From assembly GCF_004348515.1 (NCBI RefSeq), contig NZ_SMKH01000040.1, positions 1 to 37,957 of the forward strand: DNA of 37,957 nt, written 5' to 3'. The number at the start of each line of letters is the position of its first letter. Position 1 is the stretch's first letter. This DNA is from Actinomadura sp. KC345. GTDB taxonomy: Bacteria > Actinomycetota > Actinomycetes > Streptosporangiales > Streptosporangiaceae. The notes under the pieces were generated by a model. The model was not told where the DNA came from. It ran no database searches and was given only the letters and a program-made list of their open reading frames with translations. A program made the translations under genes and the position numbers. Of the stretch, positions 7,355 through 16,381 are shown one piece after another.

Positions 7355-8755
7355 GTGGAACTCTCCGTGGTGATGCCATGTCTGAACGAGGCCGAGACGG
7401 TCGAGACCTGCGTCCGCAAGACGATCGGCTTCTTCGAGGACAAGGGCATCGACGGCGAGGTGGTCATCGCCGACAACGGCAGCACCGACGGCAGCCAGCA
7501 GCTCGCCCGGGACGCCGGGGCGCGTGTCGTGCCGGTGATCGACAAGGGGTACGGCAACGCCCTGATGGGCGGGATCGCCGCGGCGCGGGGCACGTACGTC
7601 GCGATGGGCGACGCCGACGACTCCTACGACTTCGCCACGCTCGGGCCGTTCCTCGACGAACTGCGCGACGGCGCCGACCTCGTCATGGGCAACCGCTTCA
7701 AGGGCGGCATCGCCGAGGGCGCCATGCCGCCGCTGCACCGCTACCTCGGCAACCCGGTCCTCAGCTTCGTCGGCCGGCTGTTCTTCCGGAGCAAGATCGG
7801 CGACTTCCACTGCGGGCTGCGCGCCTTCAACAAGGAAGCGATCATGCGGCTCGGGCTGCAGACCGGCGGCATGGAGTTCGCCAGCGAGATGGTCGTCAAG
7901 GCGACCCTCCAGGGGTACGACATCCGCGAGGTGCCGACGACGCTGTCGCCGGACGGGCGGACCCGCGCCCCGCACCTGAACACCTGGCGTGACGGATGGC
8001 GTCATCTCCGGTTCCTCATGCTCTACAGCCCGCGCTGGCTGTTCCTCATCCCCGGTCTCGTCTTCATGACTCTCGGACTGGTCGCCGGGATCGCGCTGTC
8101 GACCGGCCCGGTCACGGTCGGGGAGGTCGCCTTCGACGTCGACACCCTCGTCGGCGCCGGCGCCGCACTGGTGATCGGCTTCCAGGCGGTCCTGTTCGCC
8201 CTGCTCACGAAGGTGTACGCCATGCAGGAGGGGTTCCTCCCGCATGACCGGCGCGTCCAGAAGATCATCGACTGGTGGAGCCTGGAACGCGGGCTCCTGC
8301 TCGGCGGGCTGCTCGCGGTCGCCGGTCTGGCCGGACTCATCGCGTCGCTGCTGCACTGGCGGCTCAACAGCTTCGGCGAACTGGACCCGCGCCACTCCCT
8401 GCGCATCGTCGTCCCCGCCGCGACCGCCTTCGTGATGAGCTTCCAGGCCATCTTCGCCTCGCTGTTCGTCAGCATCCTCGGCATCCGCCGCCGCCAGCAC
8501 CCGCCGCTCACCGACGCGGCCGAGGAGGCCGCCGGGGTCGTGGACGCCGCCGCCCGGAAGGTCGCCCGGGGCGAGAAGACGCCGAGCGAGACCGAGAAGG
8601 CGTCGAGCAAGAAGGCGTCGAGCGAGGACGAGAAGGACGAGAAGAGCGAGAAGGACGAGAAGGCGCAGAGCGAGAAGGTCACCGCCGGGAAGGCCGGGAA
8701 GGCCGGGAAGAAGGCCTCCGACGACGATGGTGAGGACGGCTCGTCCGCGAAGTGA
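7355..8755 (+). CDS. Family 2 glycosyltransferase, polyprenyl-phosphate sugar synthase-like, with membrane domain
   Basis: A 466-residue protein. The N-terminal GT-A domain has VVMPCLNEAETV, the nucleotide-sugar segment VIADNGSTDGS and the metal-binding DADDS (86-90). KIGDFHCGLRAF and RTRAPHLNTWRDGWRHLRF are typical of DPM1/GtrB-like enzymes. Four membrane segments follow (roughly 228-385). The last about 80 residues are a charged Lys/Glu/Ser tail with GKA repeats, probably cytoplasmic and disordered. It likely moves a sugar from a nucleotide donor to a polyprenyl phosphate, making the donor used by the adjacent GT-C enzymes; the sugar is unknown. The ribosome site AAGGAG lies six bases before GTG. 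Confidence 0.88.
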   Translation: MELSVVMPCLNEAETVETCVRKTIGFFEDKGIDGEVVIADNGSTDGSQQLARDAGARVVPVIDKGYGNALMGGIAAARGTYVAMGDADDSYDFATLGPFLDELRDGADLVMGNRFKGGIAEGAMPPLHRYLGNPVLSFVGRLFFRSKIGDFHCGLRAFNKEAIMRLGLQTGGMEFASEMVVKATLQGYDIREVPTTLSPDGRTRAPHLNTWRDGWRHLRFLMLYSPRWLFLIPGLVFMTLGLVAGIALSTGPVTVGEVAFDVDTLVGAGAALVIGFQAVLFALLTKVYAMQEGFLPHDRRVQKIIDWWSLERGLLLGGLLAVAGLAGLIASLLHWRLNSFGELDPRHSLRIVVPAATAFVMSFQAIFASLFVSILGIRRRQHPPLTDAAEEAAGVVDAAARKVARGEKTPSETEKASSKKASSEDEKDEKSEKDEKAQSEKVTAGKAGKAGKKASDDDGEDGSSAK

Positions 8756-8874
8756 CGGCCGGACCGGTTCCCACCAGTGAGCATCCCTGATCCTCGGTGG
8801 CACGCACCGGGTGACGGCTCTCGCGGCGGACCGGACGCAGACGACCGGTCCGTGCCCAGGGGGCCCTTACGTCG

Positions 8875-10704
8875 ATGAGCACCCGAATACCGGCGGCCGC
8901 CGGCTCCTCGCCCCCGGCCGCGGCGCGCCCACCGGTCGCCCCCGCCGGCCAGGACGCCGTCCCGGCCGCGGTGGACCGCCGCCGCTGGGCCTGGCTGTTC
9001 GGCCTCGGCTGGCTCGCGCAGGTCGCGGTGCGGCTCTGGCTGGGCTCCGGGCAGACGGTGCCGGTGGCGACGCCGGACGAGTCCGGTTACCTGTTCGCCG
9101 CCCGGGTCCTGACCGGGGGCCCCGACGCCGACATGTCGTCCGGGACCGTCTACCAGGGCGGATACTCCCTGCTGCTCACCCCCGCGTTCTGGTTCGGCGA
9201 CGACCCGGTGAGCGTCTACCGCGGCGCGCTGGTCATCAACGCGCTGATCAGCGCCGCGATGCTGCCGCTGGCCTTCCTGCTGCTGCGCCGCCTGGGGGTC
9301 GGCCGGGGCTGGTCGTACGCCTTCGCGCACGTCGCGGCGGCGCTGCCGTGCGTGCTGTTCTACTCCGCGTTCGTGCTGACCGACGCGATCCTGCCGGTGA
9401 TCCTGGCCGGCTGGCTCCTGCTCGCGCACACGTGGCTCAACGCCCCGTCCCCGGCGGGACCGCGCTCGCCCGCCCGCCTGCACCTGGCGGGCACGGGCGC
9501 CTCGCTGCTCGCCGCCTACGCCTACGCGTGCCACTCGCGCGGCGCGATCATGCTGGCCGTGCACGTGGCGCTGGTGGCGGCCGCGCTGGTGTGCCGGTGG
9601 CGGCCGCGGCGGGACGTCTTCTTCGCCGTCCTCGCCGTCGCCGGCGGCGCGGCCGCGGGGAAGATGCTGAACGACTCGCTGCTGCCGCACATGTACCCGT
9701 ACGGGGACAACGACCTCGGCGCCAACGTCGCCTGGCGGATCACCAGGGAGGACGGCTGGGCCTGGATCCTGTCGATCGGCACCGGGCAGGTCTGGTACCA
9801 GGCCGTCGCCACCGGCGGCGTGGCGGCGGTCGGCCTCGCCGCCGTCGCGTTCGCCGTGCTCCGCCCCGCCTCCGCCGGGTCCGGCCTGCCCGGCACGTCC
9901 GGGCGGACGCGGGCGCTCGCCCTCGCGGTCATCGCGATCGTGGCCGGCATCGCGTTCGCCACCGCGGCGGCGCTGCCGGTGGAGTACCGCATCGGCAACT
10001 ACGCCTACGGCCGCTACCTCGCCTGCGTCACCCCGGTCCTGTTCGTCATCGGGGTCGCGGTCCTGCTGCGGGCGTCGCGCCGGGCGCTGCTGTGCGCGGC
10101 CGCCGCGGCGGCCGCGCTGATCCTCGCCGCCGCGTGCGTGGTCCAGTGGTACGCGGGCGACCTGCTCGCCCTGTACACCTACACGGGTTTCGACTTCCCC
10201 GAAACGGCGTTCCTGACCTGGGACTGGACCGCGTTCCACCTGTGGCACGCCACCTGGGCGGGCCTCGTGCTGCTCTTCGCGTCCGTGGTGTTCGTCCGGC
10301 TGCGGCGCCACGGCCCGCTGCTGCTCGCGGGCGTCCTCGCCGTCGTCGCCGTCGGCATGTGCGTCACCGCCACCAACCGCATCGCCCGCCCGCTGGTGCG
10401 CGACGCGACCGCGCACACCGACATCCGCCACAGCATCGAGCTGCGCGAGCAGGGGACCGTCGCCGTCGACTGGAACATCGCGTGGACGATCCGCCTGTCG
10501 CACTACTACTGGGCCTGGTGGAGCGAGGGCGACGTCTTCGACGCCCGCTGGTACCCGCCGCCGGAGGACGCCGACGTCGTCGTCCTGGCCTGGCCCGAGG
10601 ACGTCCCCGCCACCGCGTCCTGGCGCCACGGCGCGCCACCCGGCTGGCACATCGTCGACAGCCGCCGCACCGTTTCCGGCGACTGGGTCGCCTGGGCCCG
10701 TTAG
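8875..10704 (+). CDS. Multi-spanning membrane protein, GT-C glycosyltransferase-like
   Basis: A 609-residue membrane protein. After a Pro/Ala-rich N-terminus and the first membrane helix, the loop TPDESGYLFAARVL carries an Asp-Glu pair (D68-E69) in the position of the GT-C catalytic acid. About eleven further membrane segments follow, then a soluble C-terminal region of roughly 110 residues ending GDWVAWAR. It probably uses a lipid-phosphate sugar on the outer face of the membrane, but similarity to a named enzyme is too weak to be more specific. It lies 119 bp after the family 2 enzyme on the same strand, so co-transcription is likely. Its stop overlaps the convergent neighbour by four bases. 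Confidence 0.75.
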   Translation: MSTRIPAAAGSSPPAAARPPVAPAGQDAVPAAVDRRRWAWLFGLGWLAQVAVRLWLGSGQTVPVATPDESGYLFAARVLTGGPDADMSSGTVYQGGYSLLLTPAFWFGDDPVSVYRGALVINALISAAMLPLAFLLLRRLGVGRGWSYAFAHVAAALPCVLFYSAFVLTDAILPVILAGWLLLAHTWLNAPSPAGPRSPARLHLAGTGASLLAAYAYACHSRGAIMLAVHVALVAAALVCRWRPRRDVFFAVLAVAGGAAAGKMLNDSLLPHMYPYGDNDLGANVAWRITREDGWAWILSIGTGQVWYQAVATGGVAAVGLAAVAFAVLRPASAGSGLPGTSGRTRALALAVIAIVAGIAFATAAALPVEYRIGNYAYGRYLACVTPVLFVIGVAVLLRASRRALLCAAAAAAALILAAACVVQWYAGDLLALYTYTGFDFPETAFLTWDWTAFHLWHATWAGLVLLFASVVFVRLRRHGPLLLAGVLAVVAVGMCVTATNRIARPLVRDATAHTDIRHSIELREQGTVAVDWNIAWTIRLSHYYWAWWSEGDVFDARWYPPPEDADVVVLAWPEDVPATASWRHGAPPGWHIVDSRRTVSGDWVAWAR

Positions 10705-12374
10705 CCTCCGGAGGCCGGGGGATTCCAGAGTTCGAGGATGCCGTCGGAGGAGCGCCACATGAGGGTCCAGCCCTGGGCGGAGGAGGGGCGCCAGCCGGAG
10801 GCGATCTGTGACTCCATGCCGCGCCATCGCGTGTAGAGGAACGGCCCCTCCGTCGCGTTCCTCGGAACCTTGGGCAGGTAGTGCGGGAAGTCGCGGATCT
10901 CGCCCTGCCACACCGGTTCGCCGGACGCGTCCCGCGTGTAGAACGTGAGGGTCTGCGCGAGCCGCCGGTCCGCGCAGATCAGCGTGATGTCGCGGTGGCC
11001 GGCGAGGTAGCCGCGCAGTTCGGTCCAGGCATTGTCGCGCGGCAGGTCGGGGACGGCGCGGACGGCGCTCACCGCGTACGTCCCGCCCAGCGCGAGAGGC
11101 ACGGTGCCGGCGAGCACGACGATGAGCGGGCGCAGCCGGGACACGAGCCCGGACGGCAGCATCCGGGCCATGAGGATCAGCGACCCGAACCCGCCGGCCA
11201 GGAGCGCGGGCAGCACCGCGAACCAGTACCGCTGCAGCCAGGCCCGCAGCTTGATGTCGTTCGGGTCGAGGACGCCGGAGAACAGCGTCAGCGGGACGGC
11301 GAGGGTGAGGAACCAGACCAGGACCAGCGCCAGCCGCCGGTCGCGGGTGACGGCCCAGCCGACGACGGTGAGCGCCAGCGCGGCGGTGAAGACGAGGCCG
11401 AGCGGGTGCCAGTCGTGCATCGCGCGCAGGAACGAGCGGAGCGCGAGCTCCCGCGTCACGTGGTCGCGGGACTGGCCGCCGTGCGTGGCCGCCGAGACCA
11501 GCCCGGCGAGGGGCTGTCCCCAGACCAGCTGGTTGTGGACGAGGTTGAGCACCAGGATCGCCAGCATCGGCGCGCCGACCGTGACGTTGCGGCGCCACGG
11601 GATCCGCAGCAGCGCCAGGTAGACCGGGATGGCGAGGAACAGGAACGCCAGGAACTCCCGGACGAGGAACGACGCGCCGAGGAAGAACCCGGCGGCCAGG
11701 AGCATCCGGGTCTGGGCCCGGCCCGTCCGGCGGCTCGCGACGACCAGGCCCGCCATCCCGATCGCGAACAGCCCGGCGCCCGGCATGTCCGGCAGCATCA
11801 CCCCGGTCGACCAGGTGATCTCGTGGCCGAACGGGTTGGTCATCGTGAAGAACGGGTGGACGAGCAGGATCGCCGCGGACGCGATGCCGGCCACGTCCCC
11901 GAACAGCGACCGGACGACCAGGTACGTCCCGGCGAAGAACGCGCAGCCGCCGAGCGCCGCGACGGCGAAGTAGGCGTTCTCGCCGGGGCCGAGGACCTCC
12001 TGCGCGAGGCGCGCGGGCAGCACGAGGCCCACCCGGGTGACCTGGTGCGGGACCTCCCAGAACGGCCACACGTCGAGCGGGACGTCGGGCCAGGAGCGGG
12101 CGGCGAGCCACACGTAGTAGGGGTCGAAGTACAGCGGCGGCGTGAAGATCACCCATTGCGCGAGCACCGCGGACGCCGCCACCAGCAGCGACAGCCACAC
12201 CACCCGCCGCGTCCGCCGCACCCGGGAGACCGCCCGTGCGAGTGCCCGTGCGAGTGCCCGTGCGAGTGCCCGTGCGAGTGCCCGTGCGGCCGGGCCGCGC
12301 CGGGCGGGTTCGTCCGGTCCCGCGTTCCCCGCCGCCTGCTCGACGCCCTGCTCATCGGCCGTGGTGTGGGCCAT
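10701..12374 (-). CDS. Multi-spanning membrane protein, GT-C glycosyltransferase-like
   Basis: About 557 residues. An Ala/Glu/Pro-rich N-terminus leads into an arginine-rich ALAR repeat (residues about 28-50), then about eleven membrane segments. The first loop ([20 protein letters not shown]) has an Asp where GT-C enzymes carry their catalytic acid. [20 protein letters not shown] and a soluble C-terminal part of about 110 residues follow. The ATG at 12374 was chosen for the upstream AGAAGG; the frame stays open to 12515. It is divergent from metG and overlaps the preceding convergent gene by four bases (10701-10704). The family assignment rests on topology and loop pattern. Confidence 0.75.
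   Translation of the reverse strand: MAHTTADEQGVEQAAGNAGPDEPARRGPAARALARALARALARALARAVSRVRRTRRVVWLSLLVAASAVLAQWVIFTPPLYFDPYYVWLAARSWPDVPLDVWPFWEVPHQVTRVGLVLPARLAQEVLGPGENAYFAVAALGGCAFFAGTYLVVRSLFGDVAGIASAAILLVHPFFTMTNPFGHEITWSTGVMLPDMPGAGLFAIGMAGLVVASRRTGRAQTRMLLAAGFFLGASFLVREFLAFLFLAIPVYLALLRIPWRRNVTVGAPMLAILVLNLVHNQLVWGQPLAGLVSAATHGGQSRDHVTRELALRSFLRAMHDWHPLGLVFTAALALTVVGWAVTRDRRLALVLVWFLTLAVPLTLFSGVLDPNDIKLRAWLQRYWFAVLPALLAGGFGSLILMARMLPSGLVSRLRPLIVVLAGTVPLALGGTYAVSAVRAVPDLPRDNAWTELRGYLAGHRDITLICADRRLAQTLTFYTRDASGEPVWQGEIRDFPHYLPKVPRNATEGPFLYTRWRGMESQIASGWRPSSAQGWTLMWRSSDGILELWNPPASGG
12232..12289. repeat. 12-bp in-frame tandem repeat
   Basis: GCCCGTGCGAGT (plus strand) is repeated four times from 12232 to 12279, with a partial fifth copy. 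On the coding minus strand it gives repeated ALAR just before the first membrane helix of the GT-C-like protein. Confidence 0.9.
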
Positions 12375-12465
12375 GCCTCGCTTCTGCCTTCTGGAGAGCC
12401 TGTGCCTGCGACGGACGCTTGCGCCGACGGCGCCGCGGGGACCCCGCCGCCGCGAACGCCGGACC

Positions 12466-12471
12466 AGGCTA
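12466..12471 (-). promoter_or_regulatory. Candidate -10 box for the 10701-12374 gene
   Basis: TAGCCT on the minus strand, about 92 bp upstream of the chosen ATG. It fits the TANNNT -10 type seen elsewhere here; no clear -35 was found. Confidence 0.25.
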
Positions 12472-12500
12472 CTCGCGCACATGCGGCTCCGGGGCGCGAC

Positions 12501-12506
12501 TACCCT
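12501..12506 (+). promoter_or_regulatory. -10 box of metG, probably leaderless
   Basis: TACCCT lies seven bases before the metG ATG at 12514, and there is no ribosome-binding site between them. Transcription would start at or next to the start codon. Confidence 0.45.
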
Positions 12507-12513
12507 TGATTCC

Positions 12514-14316
12514 ATGTCCTCGTCAAGCCGTCACATCTTGACCGCGCCCGCATGGCCGTACGCCAACGGGCCCCGTCACATCGGGCACGTCTCCGGTTTC
12601 GCGCTGCCCGCCGACATGTTCGCCCGCTACCAGCGGATGGCGGGCAGCAAGGTCCTGATGGTCAGCGGCACCGACGAGCACGGCACGCCGATCCAGGTGC
12701 AGGCCGACAAGGAGGGCGTGTCCGCCCGTGAGCTGGCCGACCGCTACAACGGCGTGATCGCCGAGGACCTGCACGGCCTCGGCATGTCCTACGACCTGTT
12801 CACCCGGACGACGACGCTGAACCACTACGCGGTCGTCCAGGAGATCTTCAAGGGCCTGTACGACAACGGCTACATCTTCCCGCAGAAGACGATGGGCGCG
12901 ATCTCGCCGTCCACCGGCCGGACGCTCCCGGACCGCTACATCGAGGGCACCTGCCCGATCTGCGGGTACGACGGGGCGCGCGGCGACCAGTGCGACAACT
13001 GCGGCAACCAGCTCGACCCCGTCGACCTCATCAACCCGGTGTCCCGCATCAACGGGGAGACGCCGAAGTTCGTCGAGACCGAGCACTTCATGCTCGACCT
13101 GCCCGCGTTCACCGAGGTCCTCGGCCGGTACCTGCGCGGCAAGCAGGGCGGGTCGCTGGCGTGGCGGCCGAACGTGCTGAAGTTCGCGCTGAACCTGCTG
13201 GACGACCTCCAGCCCCGCGCGATCAGCCGCGACCTGGACTGGGGCGTCCCGATCCCGCTGGACGGCTGGCGCGACAACCCGGCCAAGAAGCTGTACGTGT
13301 GGTTCGACGCGGTCGTCGGCTACTTCTCCGCGTCCATCGAGTGGGCCCGGAGGTCCGGTGACCCGGAGGCGTGGCGCGCCTGGTGGCAGGACCCGGACGC
13401 CCTGTCGTACTACTTCATGGGCAAGGACAACATCGTCTTCCACGCCGAGATCTGGCCGGCGATGCTGCTCGGCTACGGCGGCCAGGGCGACCGGGGCGGC
13501 ACGCCCGGGTCGCTCGGCGCGCTGAACGTGCCGACGGAGGTCGTGTCGTCGGAGTTCCTGACGATGGAGGGCAAGAAGTTCTCCTCGTCCCGCCAGGTCG
13601 TCATCTACGTGCAGGACTTCCTGGAGCGCTACGACGTGGACGCGCTGCGCTACTACGTCGCGATCGCCGGGCCGGAGAACCAGGACACCGACTTCACGTG
13701 GGCGGAGTTCGTCCGCCGCAACAACGACGAGCTGGTCGCCGCGTGGGGCAACCTCGTCAACCGCTCGGTGAACATGGCGGCGAAGAACTACGGCGCGATC
13801 CCGGAGGCGGGCGACCTCACCGACGCCGACCGGGCGCTGATGGAGCGCAGCCGCAACGCGTTCCGGGCCGTGGGCGCCGAACTCGAGCGGTCCCGGTTCA
13901 AGAACGCGACGACCGAGGCGCTCGACGTCGTCCGCGACGCCAACCGGTACCTGTCGGACCAGGCGCCGTGGAAGCTGAAGGACGACCCGGCGCGCGTCCA
14001 GTCGATCCTGCACACGGCGCTCCAGGTCGTCGACGACGCCAAGACGCTGCTGACGCCGTTCCTGCCGAACTCGTCGCAGAAGGTGTACGAGATGCTCGGC
14101 GGGCGGGGCGTGTGGAGCGGCATGCCGGAGCTGGAGACCGTTTCCGAGGAGGGCGGCCCGGACTACCGCGTCCTGACCGGCGACTACGCGACCGAGGCGC
14201 GCTGGGAGTCGATCCCGATCAAGCCGGGCGTTCCGCTGACCAAGCCGACCCCGCTCTTCAAGAAGCTGGAGTCCTCGGTGGTGGACGAGGAGCTCGCGCG
14301 GCTGGAGAACCGGTGA
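12514..14316 (+). CDS. metG: Methionyl-tRNA synthetase
   Basis: A 600-residue class I synthetase that charges tRNA-Met in the cytoplasm. The nucleotide-binding HIGH motif is at residues 22-25 ([10 protein letters not shown]). A zinc knuckle [18 protein letters not shown] follows in the connective peptide. [13 protein letters not shown] and the KMSKS-loop equivalent KKFSSSR are present. The helical anticodon-binding domain holds [12 protein letters not shown] and [13 protein letters not shown]. The C-terminal tRNA-binding extension found in some MetG proteins is absent. The chosen ATG gives the typical [19 protein letters not shown] start; the frame extends further upstream but into the neighbour's 5' region. 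The stop overlaps the tatD start. Confidence 0.97.
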   Translation: MSSSSRHILTAPAWPYANGPRHIGHVSGFALPADMFARYQRMAGSKVLMVSGTDEHGTPIQVQADKEGVSARELADRYNGVIAEDLHGLGMSYDLFTRTTTLNHYAVVQEIFKGLYDNGYIFPQKTMGAISPSTGRTLPDRYIEGTCPICGYDGARGDQCDNCGNQLDPVDLINPVSRINGETPKFVETEHFMLDLPAFTEVLGRYLRGKQGGSLAWRPNVLKFALNLLDDLQPRAISRDLDWGVPIPLDGWRDNPAKKLYVWFDAVVGYFSASIEWARRSGDPEAWRAWWQDPDALSYYFMGKDNIVFHAEIWPAMLLGYGGQGDRGGTPGSLGALNVPTEVVSSEFLTMEGKKFSSSRQVVIYVQDFLERYDVDALRYYVAIAGPENQDTDFTWAEFVRRNNDELVAAWGNLVNRSVNMAAKNYGAIPEAGDLTDADRALMERSRNAFRAVGAELERSRFKNATTEALDVVRDANRYLSDQAPWKLKDDPARVQSILHTALQVVDDAKTLLTPFLPNSSQKVYEMLGGRGVWSGMPELETVSEEGGPDYRVLTGDYATEARWESIPIKPGVPLTKPTPLFKKLESSVVDEELARLENR

Positions 14317-15137
14317 GCCGGGACGGGGACGGGCAGTCCGCCCGCTCGTTTCCGCCGCTGCCCGAGCGCCTGCCGGTGGACGTGTTCGACAGCCACTGCC
14401 ACCTCGACATCGTCGACACCCCCGTGCAGGAGCAGCTCAGGTCGGCGAGGGCGGCGGGCATCGCGCGGATCGTCACGATCGGGTGCGACCTGCCGTCGTC
14501 GCGTTTCGCGGTGGACGCCGCGGGCGAGTTCGACGACGTGTACGCGGCGGTGGCGATCCACCCGAACGAGACGACCGGTGTCTCCGCCGCCGTCCTGGAC
14601 GACGTCGAGCGGCTGGCCGCGCACCCGAAGGTCCGCGCCATCGGCGAGACGGGCCTGGACTACTACCGGGACTGGGCGCCGAAGGACGACCAGCACCGCT
14701 CGTTCCGCGCCCACATCGGCATCGCCAAGCGCACGGGCAAGGCGCTGGTCGTCCACGACCGCGACGCCCACGACGACGTGCTCGGCGTCCTGGAGGAGGA
14801 GGGCGCGCCGGACAAGGTCGTCTTCCACTGCTACTCGGGCGACGCCCGCATGGCGGAGATCTGCGCCGAGCACGGCTACGTGATGAGCTTCGCCGGGAAC
14901 GTCACGTTCAAGAACGCCGAGCCGCTCCGCGAGGCCCTGAAGGCGGCCCCGCTCGACCTGCTGCTGGTGGAGACCGACGCGCCGTTCCTGACGCCGATCC
15001 CGCACCGGGGAAAGCCGAACGCCTCGTACCTGATCCCGCACACCGTGCGCGCGATGGCGGAGATCAAGGGCGTGGACGTCGCGGAGCTGTGCACGGCGAT
15101 CGCCGCGAACGGAGAACGCGTCTTCGGCCCCTGGTAG
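14313..15137 (+). CDS. tatD: TatD-family metal-dependent DNase
   Basis: A 274-residue TIM-barrel hydrolase of the amidohydrolase superfamily; TatD proteins are metal-dependent 3'-5' exonucleases. Metal ligands are visible in DSHCHLD, in the Glu of [10 protein letters not shown], in the His of [10 protein letters not shown] and VFHCYSG, and in the Asp of [11 protein letters not shown]. The GTG start overlaps the metG stop as GTGA, so translation is coupled. The metG-tatD-rpfB-ksgA order matches M. tuberculosis Rv1007c-Rv1010, although metS points the other way there. Confidence 0.95.
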   Translation: MSRDGDGQSARSFPPLPERLPVDVFDSHCHLDIVDTPVQEQLRSARAAGIARIVTIGCDLPSSRFAVDAAGEFDDVYAAVAIHPNETTGVSAAVLDDVERLAAHPKVRAIGETGLDYYRDWAPKDDQHRSFRAHIGIAKRTGKALVVHDRDAHDDVLGVLEEEGAPDKVVFHCYSGDARMAEICAEHGYVMSFAGNVTFKNAEPLREALKAAPLDLLLVETDAPFLTPIPHRGKPNASYLIPHTVRAMAEIKGVDVAELCTAIAANGERVFGPW

Positions 15138-15152
15138 GGCCCTGGCAGGGCA

Positions 15153-16133
15153 TCAGTCGATGCTGATGAGCTTGACCAGGACGAGTGCGATCGAGGCGTC
15201 CCGCAGGAGCGGCGGGGCGCCCTGCTCGACCCGCAGCACACGGCGGCGGCGGAGCTTGGCCGAGGTGGCCACCAGCGTCCCGTCGCCGTCGCGGACTTCC
15301 TGCGTGGTCATGTTCCGCCCCTCGGCGGGCCCGGCGGAGCCGACGACGGCACCGGCGGGATCCAGCAGCCGGTAGGCGAACGGCCCGCGCTCGGTGTCCG
15401 GGCGGATGAGCAGCTTCGGGACGCCCGACGGGTCGAGCAGCACGTGCTCGGGGCGCAGGCCGCGGTCCGAGCGGTGCTCCACGTGCATCAGCGGCGCGCC
15501 GGCGGTGTCCGTCACGGCCTGGAACCGGTACAGGCGGTCGCGCGATCCCAGCGTCGTCTGGTCGCGGGTGTACGGGGCGCGCCCCGGAAGGTCGAGGCTC
15601 CGATGGCCGGGCGGGGGCTCAAGGCTCGTGCCGACCGTGGCGTAGGGGGAGTCGTCCGGGCGCCGCACCCCGTCGCGTTCGGAGATGACGAGCACGTCGC
15701 CGGACGCGTCGAGCAGCGACTCGGCGAGCCGCCGGCCGGGGAGGATGAACCGGTGCCGTATCCAGAAGAACAGGAACGTGAAGATCAGCTGCGGCACCAG
15801 GGTGAGGAAGTAGGGCCATGAGCCGCCCCACCCGTTCGCGTAGGGGCCCAGCGGGCCGACCCGGACCGGCACGGCCTCGTCGTTGCGCCCGAGGACGGTC
15901 TGGTCGTAGTCGAGTCCGTAGATCTCGCCGTCGCCGCGCTCTCCGTCCTCGGTGACCCAGATGCCGTGGCAGGTCGCCGTGGTCGGCCGAGGCCCTCCGC
16001 CGCCCCCGGTGCATTCGGCGACGCTCGCCGTGGCCCGCTCGCCGCTGGTGAACGTGTACGCCAGGACGGCCGGATAGAACGCCCAGGCACAGTAGATGGT
16101 GACGAAGAATCCCGGGAGCAGCATTCGGCGCAT
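15153..16133 (-). CDS. Two-TM membrane protein with LURP-one/scramblase-like C-terminus
   Basis: A 326-residue protein. One membrane helix spans about residues 5-28. An outside loop follows with two Cys (AECTGGGGG, TATCHGIW), then a second helix (YFLTLVPQLIFTFLFFWI). The large soluble C-terminal region has beta-rich repeats such as RYRFQAVTDTAG-type strands, LLDPSGVPKLLIR and AYRLLDPAGAVVGS, ending in a hydrophobic stretch (APPLLRDASIALVLVKLISID). This pattern resembles the LURP-one/phospholipid scramblase-like fold common in actinobacteria, but I cannot confirm it. It is convergent with tatD and divergent from rpfB. The ATG at 16133 has only a weak upstream ribosome site. Confidence 0.75.
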   Translation of the reverse strand: MRRMLLPGFFVTIYCAWAFYPAVLAYTFTSGERATASVAECTGGGGGPRPTTATCHGIWVTEDGERGDGEIYGLDYDQTVLGRNDEAVPVRVGPLGPYANGWGGSWPYFLTLVPQLIFTFLFFWIRHRFILPGRRLAESLLDASGDVLVISERDGVRRPDDSPYATVGTSLEPPPGHRSLDLPGRAPYTRDQTTLGSRDRLYRFQAVTDTAGAPLMHVEHRSDRGLRPEHVLLDPSGVPKLLIRPDTERGPFAYRLLDPAGAVVGSAGPAEGRNMTTQEVRDGDGTLVATSAKLRRRRVLRVEQGAPPLLRDASIALVLVKLISID

Positions 16134-16185
16134 GGTCTTGTGACGTGGCCTTTCCGGGGACGGTTCCCGCGGGCGCGGGCTGGAC

Positions 16186-16210
16186 GCGATCCGCCGAGGC
16201 GATCCGCCGG
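16186..16210. repeat. 13-bp period direct repeat
   Basis: GCGATCCGCCG occurs at 16186-16196 and 16199-16209 in the gap between the divergent membrane-protein and rpfB genes. It might be a binding site or a slippage duplication. Confidence 0.5.
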
Positions 16211-16223
16211 ACCATGACGCGGC

Positions 16224-16229
16224 AGCCTA
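16224..16229 (-). promoter_or_regulatory. Candidate -10 box for the 15153-16133 gene
   Basis: TAGGCT on the minus strand, about 90 bp before the start codon; no good -35 was found. An ATG eight bases downstream opens a frame that does not match the gene. Confidence 0.25.
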
Positions 16230-16326
16230 GCGCTCTACCCCCGATCCGTCGCTGTTTGTGGTGGTTTCTACGGGTCCGGAGGGATCCATGTACGCGATGA
16301 GGTGGCGGAGGACCGGCCGGGGGCTC

Positions 16327-16332
16327 TAATCT
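16327..16332 (+). promoter_or_regulatory. Candidate -10 box of rpfB
   Basis: TAATCT lies 49 bp before the rpfB GTG, giving a leader of roughly 43 nt with GGAGG near its end. The -35 is not clear. Confidence 0.35.
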
Positions 16333-16381
16333 CTGGCCTTTGAACGGGCGCCCCCTAGCCCGGCTTCCTGGAGGAATCCCC

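Noticed and set aside
16113..16220. Leaderless start near 16216 on the minus strand for the membrane protein
   Set aside because: An ATG follows a TAGGCT box there, but its frame does not match the membrane protein and yields an Arg/Pro-rich shadow frame.
16200..16381. ydaO-type c-di-AMP riboswitch upstream of rpfB
   Set aside because: Some actinobacterial rpf genes have one, so I looked. The gap before rpfB shows none of the conserved blocks I would expect.
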